Assembly: GCA_006937955.1 (NCBI GenBank)
Contig: SSNP01000255.1
Span: 430,382 to 494,381 of the forward strand
DNA length: 64,000 nucleotides
Direction: 5' to 3'
Source: Pachypanchax playfairii
Taxonomy: Eukaryota; Chordata; Actinopteri; Cyprinodontiformes; Aplocheilidae
In this document: one piece after another, positions 11,101-23,100 of the stretch
Numbering within the stretch: the first letter of the stretch is position 1
Layout: the number at the start of each line of letters is the position of its first letter
The notes under the pieces: generated by a model
Databases searched by the model: none
Told to the model about the DNA's origin: nothing
Seen by the model: only the letters and a program-made list of their open reading frames with translations
Made by a program: the position numbers and the translations under genes

Positions 11101-14100
11101 GGCGCTAACTGGATCCCACATTATGAAGGAGCCGCTAACGGGACCCCACAATCTGTATGAGCTGCTAACGGGACCCCACAATCTGTATGAGCTGCTAAGG
11201 GGACCCCACAATCTGTATGAGCTGCTAACGGGACCCCACAATCTGAAGGAGGCGCTAACTGGATCCCACATTATGAAGGAGCCGCTAACGGGACCCCACA
11301 ATCTGTATGAGCTGCTAACGGGACCCCACAATCTGTATGAGCTGCTAAGGGGACCCCACAATCTGAAGGAGGCGCTAACGGGACCCCACAATCTGTATGA
11401 GCTGCTAACGGGACCCCACAATCTGAAGGAGGCGCTAACTGGATCCCACATTATGAAGGAGCCGCTAACGGGACCCCACAATCTGTATGAGCTGCTAAGG
11501 GGACCCCACAATCTGTATGAGCTGCTAACGGGACCCCACAATCTGAAGGAGGCGCTAACTGGATCCCACATTATGAAGGAGCCGCTAACGGGACCCCACA
11601 ATCTGTATGAGCTGCTAACGGGACCCCACAATCTGTATGAGCTGCTAAGGGGACCCCACAATCTGTATGAGCTGCTAACGGGACCCCACAATCTGAAGGA
11701 GGCGCTAACTGGATCCCACATTATGAAGGAGCCGCTAACGGGACCCCACAATCTGTATGAGCTGCTAACGGGACCCCACAATCTGTATGAGCTGCTAAGG
11801 GGACCCCACAATCTGTATGAGCTGCTAACGGGACCCCACAATCTGAAGGAGGCGCTAACTGGATCCCACATTATGAAGGAGCCGCTAACGGGACCCCACA
11901 ATCTGTATGAGCTGCTAACGGGACCCCACAATCTGTATGAGCTGCTAACGGGACCCCACAATCTGTATGAGCTGCTAACGGGACCCCACAATCTGTAGGA
12001 GCCACCAACGGGAGCCCACATTATGAAGGAGGCGCTAACTGGATCCCACATTATGAAGGAACCACTAACGGGACCCCACAATCTGTAGGAGCCACCAACG
12101 GGTCCCCACAATCAGAAGGAGTCGCTAACGGGACCCAACAATCTGAAGGAGGTTCTTAATAGGGTCCCGCAATCCGAAGGAGCCACTAATGGGGCCCCTC
12201 AGGTGACGATGAGTTTCAGAAAACTGGGATTGATGTCTAAATTTCTCAAAATATTTTCCTGTAAATATTAATTTAATTTTCCTGGTGGGTCACATGACCT
12301 CCATCTGAGTGTAAGTTTTAATGTCCATCAAACTGCAGCTCTACCTGTTACTCTCTACCTGCTACCTGTTACCTGAGCAGGGCAGCTCGTGGAAACTGGA
12401 CGGTTTCTCACCAACACCCAGCAGAAATAAAGATGTTTCATTTAAATCCTCCAAGAACCTTCCAGAATCACGTGATGTAATTCACTGCTGTTGAAGTCCA
12501 ATGAAATGTTATTCCAGTGGAAATAAGAGAGTCTGAGCTAAAGCAGATGTTTCTGTTACACACACACAACGTGTGAGCGGTGCTGGGTTGTAACGTGGCT
12601 CGGTGGGATCTCGCTGTTTTTCCCAGGATTCTTTTCACTCGTTATGTTCCATGATGTTTTTCAGAGAACGTCCGTGTGTGAGCGTATGCAAACTGTCCTG
12701 TGATGGACTGACTTCTCCCCGCGTGTCTGATTAGATCTTTGTTTGCTTTTTCTTCAGGTTTTTTGTTCTTTCCCCTCTTTGTCCATCACGTAATGATACC
12801 TTCTTTCTAACAAAATGGAGTCAGACAGGGGGAAAGAAAATCACACTGCCGGCGCTTAATTCTTCCTGAAAAAGCTGGCAGAGAGAAAGAACAAGTGTGA
12901 GGGAAGGAGCGGAAATAGAAAAGGAGTCTCTGCCATCTTTTCACTCAGATGGCCATGTCTAATTCAGTCAGATTGATAAATGAAAAGGTTTTTTGAAAGG
13001 GTCAGGGACCCCTTTGGATGGGAGGCCCATCAAAGTGACTGTTGTTCTTCCTGCTGTTTGCTCACTCGTTGCCTCTGAATGGATATTTAAATGAGCTTTC
13101 AGTGTGTGTTAGACACACAGCTGCCCAACGCTGCAACACTATTAGTCTGCAGACTTTTATCTCTTACTCTAGACCCATCTATGATAGACTGAGAGTCATG
13201 TTTAGTGAAAACTGTAGTTGGCAGAACATTTTGAAATGTTTGAAAGTATTTCCTGTGATGTGCTCCGTTTGCTGTGTTTTAATGGACTGCGCTTTTAATG
13301 TGTATTGAGCCGTGTTAACTCTTTAAGCCTGAAAGGAGAACATTGTAAGCCCTGTTGGTTCATGTTCTCAGAGCTCAGAGAGTCATTCATTCATGACTTT
13401 GACTTTTTCTGTTGTTTTGCTGGTTCTTCCTCATGTACCGGTTGCTGTGTTTGCTACAGCACGTACGTGTCAGAGGGTTTACCCGGCTGTCATATAAAGT
13501 TCTCTTTTCACACCTTTCATGACATCATCACAGCTTTTCTGTGAACATTGGAACGTACACGTGTCAGAGCCTGTGCAATTAAAGTGATTTTTATCTCCAC
13601 CGAGGAGATAAGGTTTTTATCGGTGTTGCTTTGTTGTGGTTGGATTTCCATGACATTTTTAGGAAATATCCCGAATGGGTCAAAGATCAACTGATTAGAT
13701 TTTGGGGTTGATCTGGATCACCGTACGGAACCAGGAGTTTTTTTAAAAGATTCTTTAACTTTGTGAGATCAGGCTGTTTACAGAGCATGTGACTTTATGG
13801 TCTGGGTGTGGAACTGAGGCTCTTGGAGGAGCTCTTTTCTACTTTATGATGCTATTCTCATTGACATAAATAATAACTAGATTCATTAACATATCCGGCC
13901 CCGCCCCTTCATGTAAACAAGCGTCATGGGTTTCAGAATAAAACATAAAAACACACATCAGATCAGTTCTTACCTGCTATAGGTCTAGATATTTATTTTT
14001 CAAACAAGTTTGTTTTATAAATAGTTTTTTGGCGCTTTAAAAGCAACATGGTGGTGTGCAGGTGAGTGGGGGCGGTGGTTTCAGCTCCACATCTGGAAAT

Positions 14101-17100
14101 GTTGCAGTTTGAGAAAATCAGATTATTTACAAAATAAAAGTCCAGAAACTGCAGTTTAAAGATGCACATCTTTAGAATGAATGCCATGACAGTTTAAAAC
14201 TGTCTTTATCTGTTGATGTTCTACATTGTGATTATTCAAACAGTTACTTTCATGCAAAATTCAACAAGTACAATGACTTATAAAGAATTACAGTTTATAA
14301 AATGTTAATAATAATCTGGCAGATTCTTATGAAATTGTTTTGTTTCTTTCTACATTCAGGGAATCGATAAAAAGTCATTAAACATATTTAACGTGTTCTA
14401 GGTTTTCCTCCCTGTCACAATCTCTTAACAAGACCGAATGCCGGTATAAAACATGTTCACGTGTTATGTAGAGTATTTTCTGTTGGCTTTGACTCGCAGC
14501 GTGCAGAAGCACCTTCTTGAATTGAACCTGTTGGATAACACGCAGCTTATTACCTCCTTCTAGTTGATCCCTGTCATCTTAAAGTGTGTGATTGTCACAG
14601 TAAACATGAAGAACTTGCTTTTGTAGTGAAAATGGGATAACCCAGATGGTAAAAGTATATTAACTGAAGTATCTACCTCGTGAGGAGGACTTCGTGATAG
14701 CGCTGCATGATGATTAAATACTACTACCTGTTATATTACAGAAGCAACAGACATGTCAAACATCCTTCTTCATTTTGGAAAGTTGCAAATTAAAAACAAG
14801 CCACAAAAAGAAAAAAAAATCTTAGTAAGTTTGTTCACATAAAAATCAGAGTTTGTGTATCACTTTTTTGGTCTTGTTTTATATATTTGATGAAAATAAA
14901 AACATTATTTACAGCTCAAACCTTCTCTGTCTCAGGTGATCAATGTTGATGGTAGTAACAGACAGGCGCTCCTTGAGGACAAGCTGCATCATATCTTTGG
15001 TTTCACTCTGCTGGGCGACTACATCTACTGGACGGACTGGCAGAAACGCAGTATTGAGCGGGTTCATAAAACCACTGCTGTACGAGAGATCATCATCGAT
15101 GAGCTGCCTGATTTAATGGGGTTAAAGGCCACCAAAGTGACAGAGACATACGGTGAGCTTCCTACTTTTCAGTCATTAAACCTCCAGAGCAAATGTTAAA
15201 GTAAGATGTAAAAAATATATGCTGATGTTGGAAGAATCTGTGTCCAGGTACCAATGACTGTGCAGTAAATAATGGTGGATGCAGCCACCTCTGTTTCTGG
15301 TGTCAGCAGACTGTCCGCTGCGCCTGCCCCATGGGTCTGGAGCTCCTCCCAGACTTTCAGACCTGTGTGGTCCCTGAGGCCTTCCTGCTCTTCACCAACA
15401 GGTAGCTGCTGGACAAAAACATCTGCTAACTCTGTTATTGTGTGACATGCTGTTCCTCAATGTTGACTGTCGAGCTTTACGCTCAAAGCCTTCTAGATCA
15501 AGCTGCTTGAGTTTATATCGTAACACTGAATTACTGCCAATCAAACAGATTTTACATGATGAGAAATGATTCAATGACAAAAAGTCACCTGCAGGCATGT
15601 AACAACCTGAAACCGAAGGTGTGTTGACACCTGAGCTGTTTAAACTGCTTTAAACTGAGCTAAGTTCATTGGATGGTTCAGTTTGTCTGAGCAGGTGTGA
15701 AAGATGGACCAGTCTCTGTTGTGGACTGAACATGCAACTCTGGTCCATCTGAAAACCCAGGTCTGGGTAGTATGTGGTACATCACACGTGTAATGCCATA
15801 CAGTATATAACATATACAGCGGGGAAAATAAGTATTTAACACGTCAACATTTCTCTCAAAAAACATATTTCTAATCGAGCTATTTACATGAAATTTTCAC
15901 CTGATGTCGGCATCAACCCAAGTAATGCACACATAGAAAGAAATCCAAACATTTATGTCCATAAATTAAGTTATGTGTAATAAAGTGAAATGGCACAGGG
16001 AATAAGTATTGAACACATGAAGAAAAGGAGGGGTAAAAAGGTCTGGCAAGCCAAAAAACCTGTTAACCTGTCCCCTATTAGTGCAAAGTAATATCAGCTG
16101 GTGTAGTCCTGATTGATGCCTTTTAAAAAGGTTTCTCACCAGCAAGGTGTTAGACAAGAAGCATTGCATGATGGGTAAAAGCAAAGAGCTGTCCAAAGAC
16201 CTACGCAACCTTATTGTTGCAAAACACACTGAAGGCATTGGTTACAGGCGCATTTCTAAACTTCTGAAAGTTCCAGTGAGTACCATTGGGGCCATCATCC
16301 GGAAGTGGAAAGAACACGGCATTACCATAAACCAGTCACGGCCAGGTGCTCCTGAACAGAACAATCATCAGAAGGGTTCTCCAAAAGCCCAGGACCACTC
16401 GTGGAGAGCTTCAGAAAGACCTGGAATCAGCAGGTACCGTTGTTTCAAAGACAACAACAAGTAATGCACTCAACCGCCATGGCCTCCATGCACGCACACC
16501 ACGCAAGACTCCATTTTTGAAGAAGAAGCATGTTGAAGCTCGTTTGGAGTTTGCGACACAACATTTGGATAAACCCATGACATTCTGGGAGAACATACTC
16601 TGGTCAGATGAGACCAAAATTGAACTCTTCGGATGTCATAAGACACAACATGTTTGGAGGAAAAATGGCACCGCACATCACCCCCAAAACACCATATCAA
16701 CAGTCAAGTTTGGAGGTGGAAGCATCATGGTGTGGGGCTGTTTTTCAGCATGTGGTACTGGTAGACTTCATATCATTGAAGGAATATTGACTGGAGAAAA
16801 GTATCGACACATTCTTGATCAGAATCTGCTGTCATCTGCCAGGCTGCTGAAGATGAAAAGAGGGTGGATCTTTCAGCAAGACAACGATCCCAAGCACACA
16901 GCCAAGGTAACACTCAACTGGTTGAAGAAAAAGAAAATAAAGCTGCTAGAATGGCCCAGTCAATCACCAGACTTGAATCCAATTGAAAATCTTTGGAAAG
17001 AACTGAAGATCCGGGTTCACAGAAGAGACCCCCGGAACCTTGAAGATTTGAAGGCAGTTTGTGTGGATGAATGGGCCAAAATCACACCTGAGCAATGTAT

Positions 17101-20100
17101 TCGACTCGTTTCTCCATACAGGAGGCGTCTTGAGGCTGTAATCACCAACAAAGGTTTTTGCACTAAGTATTAAATAAATTTCAGTAAGCGTGTTCAATAC
17201 TTATTCCCTGTGCCATTTCACTTTATTACACATAACTTAATTTATGGACATAAATGTTTGGATTTCTTTCTATGTGTGCATTACTTGGGTTGATGCCGAC
17301 ATCTGGTGAAAATTTCATGTAAATAGCTCGATTAGAAATATGTTTTTTGAGAGAAATGTTGACGTGTTCAATACTTATTTTCCCCGCTGTAATGTATAAT
17401 ATATAATCAAAAGATGATGTCTGTGTCAGGGAAAAGAAAAATGCTCTAAAACCCGAGTTCACATCTGGTTTTCTAGGGGGGAAAAGTATTTGCCCCTTAC
17501 ATGTTGTTTTTGTCACTTTAATGTTTCAGGTCATCAAGTAAATGTTATGTCAAATCAAACCCATTTTCACTCTCTGCAGAGACACGAGTTAAATATTAAA
17601 TATAATTTCTATTAACAACTCGACATGAAATCAATTACTGGACAGAAAAAAGCACCGATATGCCAAAAGAACCATGTGGAAATCCTCTTTTCTGAATGTC
17701 TCACTCTTAACACGCAGAGTTCTGATCTGAGAAACATGAATGTTCTAAATAAAAAGGGACTGGAGTTTGAAATGAGCTGCAGCTGCAGGTCAACAGGATC
17801 TTTCTGTGAAACCAGCTGCTGTCAGGAGGATGAGTCATGAATGCTACTTTTTCCACAGCTGTCACCTCACAAACAGACACACTCATGTGCACTTACAATT
17901 CAACATGGTCATATTTACACCCTGGAAAAACACAAATAATCAGAGAGAAATACTCACAGTGACACTAGACCCACAAGCACTCACGTCAGGATCAAACATT
18001 AGTCCATGTGAGATTTGATGGTGGATTTTGGTCTTTTTTTCTCTCCTGCTATAATCCTGCTGTAATGTTTATTTACATCCACCATGACACTAAGACTGAC
18101 TGTGTTTGATCAGCAGAACTTGAAGCCTGTGGAACCGATTTTGCCTCAAACATATTCGGCTGTGAGCATCAAACTGATTCTCTTGATATTGACTGCTCTC
18201 CTGATTCTTTGGTTTCTTGTTCAGAAAGAGACAGTCACTCAGAAAACACGTTTCAGACTCTAGTAGTATCTGTGCATCCAGACTTGTAGAAAATTGGCTA
18301 CTGGGCACAAATGTAATGTTGATTAATATGAAGTAGTAAATTAATGTAAACTCCTGATCTTTTAAATGATGTTGTTAGTACTCTTGGTCCATGTTCTGGT
18401 TTTTTAAAACCCTGTGTAAAAAACCTAAGTGTGTTTCTAGATGGTTCTTTTAATCTTCACAGACAGGTGAGCGCAGTGGTCCAGTCAGGTTTTTATCATT
18501 TAAGGCAGTTAGCTAAGGTTAAGACATACCTTACTGCTAATGTCCTGGAACACGTCGTTCACCTGTTCATTTCTTGCCAATTGGACGACTACAACTCCCT
18601 GTATTCTGGCCTGGACCAGTCCTCCCTACACCGACTTCAGCTGGTCCAGAATGCAGCGGCCAGTATGCTGACTGGCACCAGTAAGCAGGATCATATAAGC
18701 CCAGTTCTGGCCTCTCTTCATTGGCTGCCTGTCTCCTACAGGATCCATTTTAAAGTTTTACTTTTTGTTTTTAAATCCCTTCATGGCCCTGTGTTACATT
18801 TCTGAGCTGCTGACCGTTTATGCCCCTGCCAGATCCCTGAGGTCCAGCGCTCAAGCTCTCTTAAAAGTCCCAAAGACCCGCTTAAAGACTCGCGGTGACA
18901 GAGCTTTCTGTGTGGTTGGTCCTAAGTTGTGGAACAATTTACCTTTTAACATTAGGAGCACACAGAGTTTAGAGCATTTTAAATCCCTTCTTAAGACGCA
19001 CCTTTTTGATCTGGCTTTTAATGCAGGTTGACTTGAGCATCTTAATAGTTTTTAACAGTTTTTATTGTAAATTGTGACTGTTCTGTATTTATTTTATTCT
19101 ATGTTTTTATTGTTGATTGTTCTAACCTTGGTGTGTTGTGCCTTGTACAGTGCTTTGGGGTAGCTTATGCTGCTATAAATGCACTTTATAAATAAAATTG
19201 ACCTTGTCCTTGACCTTAAAAGTTGCACTTTGATATTTGTTTGATGATTTGAAATATATCGTTGACAAAAAAACAGGTTAGGTTGAAGGAGGGCTAAAAC
19301 TGAAGCATATGTTAATGTAGTGTGGTGTACTTCATTGTTTCTCATGATTGTTTTGATAAACATCGACTTGAAATGAAAACTAGAGGTGGATTTTGTAAAG
19401 ATTCTTTTGTTTTTTCTTCTTTTCAGGGACAGCATTCGAAGTATTTCTTTGGGTACAAACAGCAACGACGTGGCAATTCCCTTGACAGGAGTTAAAGAAG
19501 CCTCAGTTCTTGGTTTTGATGTTTCTGAAAAGAGGATTTACTGGACAGACATACAGGCCAAGGTAGACCTGGAAACAAATTACATGAGATTTTGAATATG
19601 CCTGATATAAAAAATACAGTTCTTATACTCTTTTTTTATTCCTCCGTGTTTCTGTCAGAAAATCAGCAGAGCTTTTATGAACGGCAGCTCCCTCGAACAC
19701 GTCATCGAGTTCGGACTGGACTACCCAGAAGGCATGGCAGTTGACTGGATGGGTCGGAACATCTATTGGGCAGATACAGGCACTAACCGCATTGAGGTGG
19801 CCCAGTTGAATGGCCAGTACCGACAGGTTCTTGTCAATAAGGATCTTGACAACCCACGTTCGCTGGACAACCCACGATCACTAGCACTGGACCCAGCCAA
19901 TGGGTAGGACCACCTTACTGAAGAACTACCTGACATATGAACCTTACTACTCGACAGTAAAACTGTGAATGTGGTGCAAAACATTGGGCCAATTGTTTCA
20001 AAACATGTCTAACTGAAACAAACTCATGCTCCATTAAAACCCTGTCTGGAATATTTTTTTTACTGTTCTATTGCATGCTCCCGTTCTAGTTGCTAGCTGT

Positions 20101-23100
20101 TGTGACTAGAACAGTACCTTCTGATTTCCATCTGAACGTCGGCCCTTCGCTGTGCATCAAGTTGGCTTGTGTAAATCAGACGAGTTTGCAGAACATTGCT
20201 TTTCTACTTCCAGTTGTGTTGATGTTGTTTTTAGTTTTTCAGAGCTACAGACTTGCTTTGTTAGTGAACTGTAGCTCATCCTCACTCAGAACGGGTTAAA
20301 TCCTGACAGGTGGATTTGTGTTATTGATAGTGGTGTAAGGTCACATGATAATGTTGTGTTTGTTCTGCTTTACCCTGTTTGCATCATTAATTAGCAGCAT
20401 GAATCCCATAGGCAGCTGAAGATGCGCTCCAGTTTTTTTTTACTTTGACAGTCAAATGACACTTTTCACATAAGTGAAAGTTGAATCAGGCTGATAGCAT
20501 CAGGAGCTCCTCCGGTTTTTGGTTACTGTCACTGTAGTTTCCTGCTGCATGTAGCGTTCACGTATTTCTGCTACGTTTCCAGAGGTGAGTGGTAAACTCA
20601 GAGCTAAGTTGAGTTCTGTGTTGTACCATTTGTTAAAACCCTGTGGGTTGGTTATATACACTCACCGGCCACTTTATTAGGTACACCTGTCCAACTGCTC
20701 GTTAACACTTAATTTCTAATCAGCCAATCACATGGCGGCAACTCAGTGCATTTAGGCATGTACACATGGTCAAGACAATCTCCTGCAGTTCAAACCGAGC
20801 ATCAGTATGGGGAAGAAAGGTGATTTGAGTGACTTTGAACGTGGCATGGTTGTTGGTGCCAGAATGGCTGGTCTGAGTATTTCAGAAACTGCTGATCTAC
20901 TGGGATTTTCACGCACAACCATCTCTAGGGTTTACAGAGAATGGTCCGAAAAAGAAAAAATATCCAGTGAGCGGCAGTTCTGTGGGCGGAAATGCCTTGT
21001 TGATGCCAGAGGTCAGAGGAGAATGGCCAGACTGGTTCGAGCTGATAGAAAGGCAACAGTGACTCAAATAACCACTCGTTACAACCAAGGTAGGCAGAAG
21101 AGCATCTCTGAACGCACAGTACGTCCAACTTTGAGGCAGATGGGCTACAGCAGCAGAAGACCACGCCGGGTGCCACTCCTTCATGAAAGTCCTGGAGAGA
21201 CTCTTACTGGCTCACCTCAACAAGCAGGTCAGCACCTTTCAGGACCCATTACAGTTTGCATACCGTAATGGGCTTGGGGTTGAAGATGCCATCATCTACC
21301 TGCTTCACAGAGCACACGCTCATCTGGACCAATCAGGCAGCACTTTGAGGGTCATGTTCTTTGACTTCTCAAGTGCTTTTAACACAATTCAGCCTGCTTT
21401 GTTATGTGAGAAGCTCCATAAATTCCAGGTGGATTCCTCCACAACCTCCTGGATTTATGACTACCTCACAAACAGACCACAGTTTGTGAGACTGGGGGGT
21501 TGTGTGTCTGGGATGGAGGTCAGCAGCACTGGAGCGCCACAAGGAACTGTACTCTCACCATTTCTCTTCACGATGTACACCTCTGACTTCCAGTACAACT
21601 CTGAGTCCTGTCATCTGCAGAAATACTCTGATGACTCTGCAGTTGTTGGGTGCATCAGTGAGGGACAAGAAGCTGAGTATAGAGANNNNNNNNNNNNNNN
21701 NNNNNNNNNNNNNNNNNNNNNNNNNNNNNNNNNNNNNNNNNNNNNNNNNNNNNNNNNNNNNNNNNNNNNNNNNNNNNNNNNNNNNNNNNNNNNNNNNNNN
21801 NNNNNNNNNNNNNNNNNNNNNNNNNNNNNNNNNNNNNNNNNNNNNNNNNNNNNNNNNNNNNNNNNNNNNNNNNNNNNNNNNNNNNNNNNNNNNNNNNNNN
21901 NNNNNNNNNNNNNNNNNNNNNNNNNNNNNNNNNNNNNNNNNNNNNNNNNNNNNNNNNNNNNNNNNNNNNNNNNNNNNNNNNNNNNNNNNNNNNNNNNNNN
22001 NNNNNNNNNNNNNNNNNNNNNNNNNNNNNNNNNNNNNNNNNNNNNNNNNNNNNNNNNNNNNNNNNNNNNNNNNNNNNNNNNNNNNNNNNNNNNNNNNNNN
22101 NNNNNNNNNNNNNNNNNNNNNNNNNNNNNNNNNNNNNNNNNNNNGAATATTTTCTTGGCACTCTTTGGGCCCCTTGGTACCAATTGAGCATCGTTACAAT
22201 GCCACAGCCTACCTGAGTATTGTTGCTGACCATGTCCATCCCTTTATGACCACAATGTACCCAACTTCTGATGGCTACTTTCAGCAGGATAATGCGCCAT
22301 GTCATAAAGCTGGAATCATCTCGGACTGGTTTCTTGAACATGACAATGAGTTCACTGTACTCAAATGGCCTCCACAGTCACCAGATCTCAATCCAATAGA
22401 GCATCTTTGGGATGTGGTGGAACGGGAGATTCGCATCATGGATGTGCAGCCGACAAATCTGCGCCAACTGTGTGATGCCATCATGTCAATATGGACCAAA
22501 CTCTCTGAGGAATGCTTCCAGCACCTTGTTGAATCTATGCCACGAAGAATTGAGGCAGTTCTGAAGGCAAAAGGGGGTCCAACCCGTTACTAGCATGGTG
22601 TACCTAATAAAGTGGCCGGTGAGTGTATGTGTACTGAAGTGAGAGAAATGCAGCAAATATTTAGGCACAAATACATATAGTGAGATGTTTTTCAGTAGTT
22701 TTATCAGTATGATGGATCCTATTCATCCAACATGTGTCTGGCCCCACATGTCCCCCCTGGCCCCCCAAAGGACACACACTGGACCTTCTTACCAGGATTA
22801 ATGTTGACAGTTTTGCTCAGAGGACGTCGGTTTCTGATCATCATTGCATGTTAGATTCTGTCTGTTCATTCTGTTTGCTCTCATATTTTAAACTCTTCTA
22901 CTGCTGCTAACTTCTCTGATGCTTTTTATTTTATATTTAATATCTGAACAAATCTTTTAATCATCATTCACATCTAATTTTAAACAGTCTATGTCCTGTC
23001 AAAAGAACTCAATTTTGTCCATTTTGAATCCATCTACTTAGATAAATACAAATATTTTCAATATGAAGCGCCTTTGTCAACGTCAAGTAACGCTGATAAC

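Larger units (their letters stand above)
20659..22625 (+). mobile_element. Tc1-like transposon, third family, interrupted by LINE and gap
   Basis: The 29-bp ends are perfect inverted repeats starting CACTCACCGGCCACTTTATT, with TA at 20657-20658 and 22626-22627. The transposase N-part (20807-21180, MGKKGDLSDFERGMVVGARM to RRVPLL) and C-part (22145-22593, with QQDNAPCHKA, SPDLNPIEHLW and end GPTRY) are in place. The first catalytic region is replaced by a LINE piece and the assembly gap. Confidence 0.9.

Noticed and set aside
9547..12111. Longest open frame of the window (854 codons, minus strand), and plus-strand frames of 261 and 471 codons in the same place
   Set aside because: They are translations of the 30-bp minisatellite (repeated LWGPVSSSYR or LYELLTGPHN). 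There is no composition, start context or homology of a protein gene.
5684..14935. Additional lrp5 exon in the 9-kb intron
   Set aside because: The flanking exons join in phase and match adjacent residues of the family, so none is missing.
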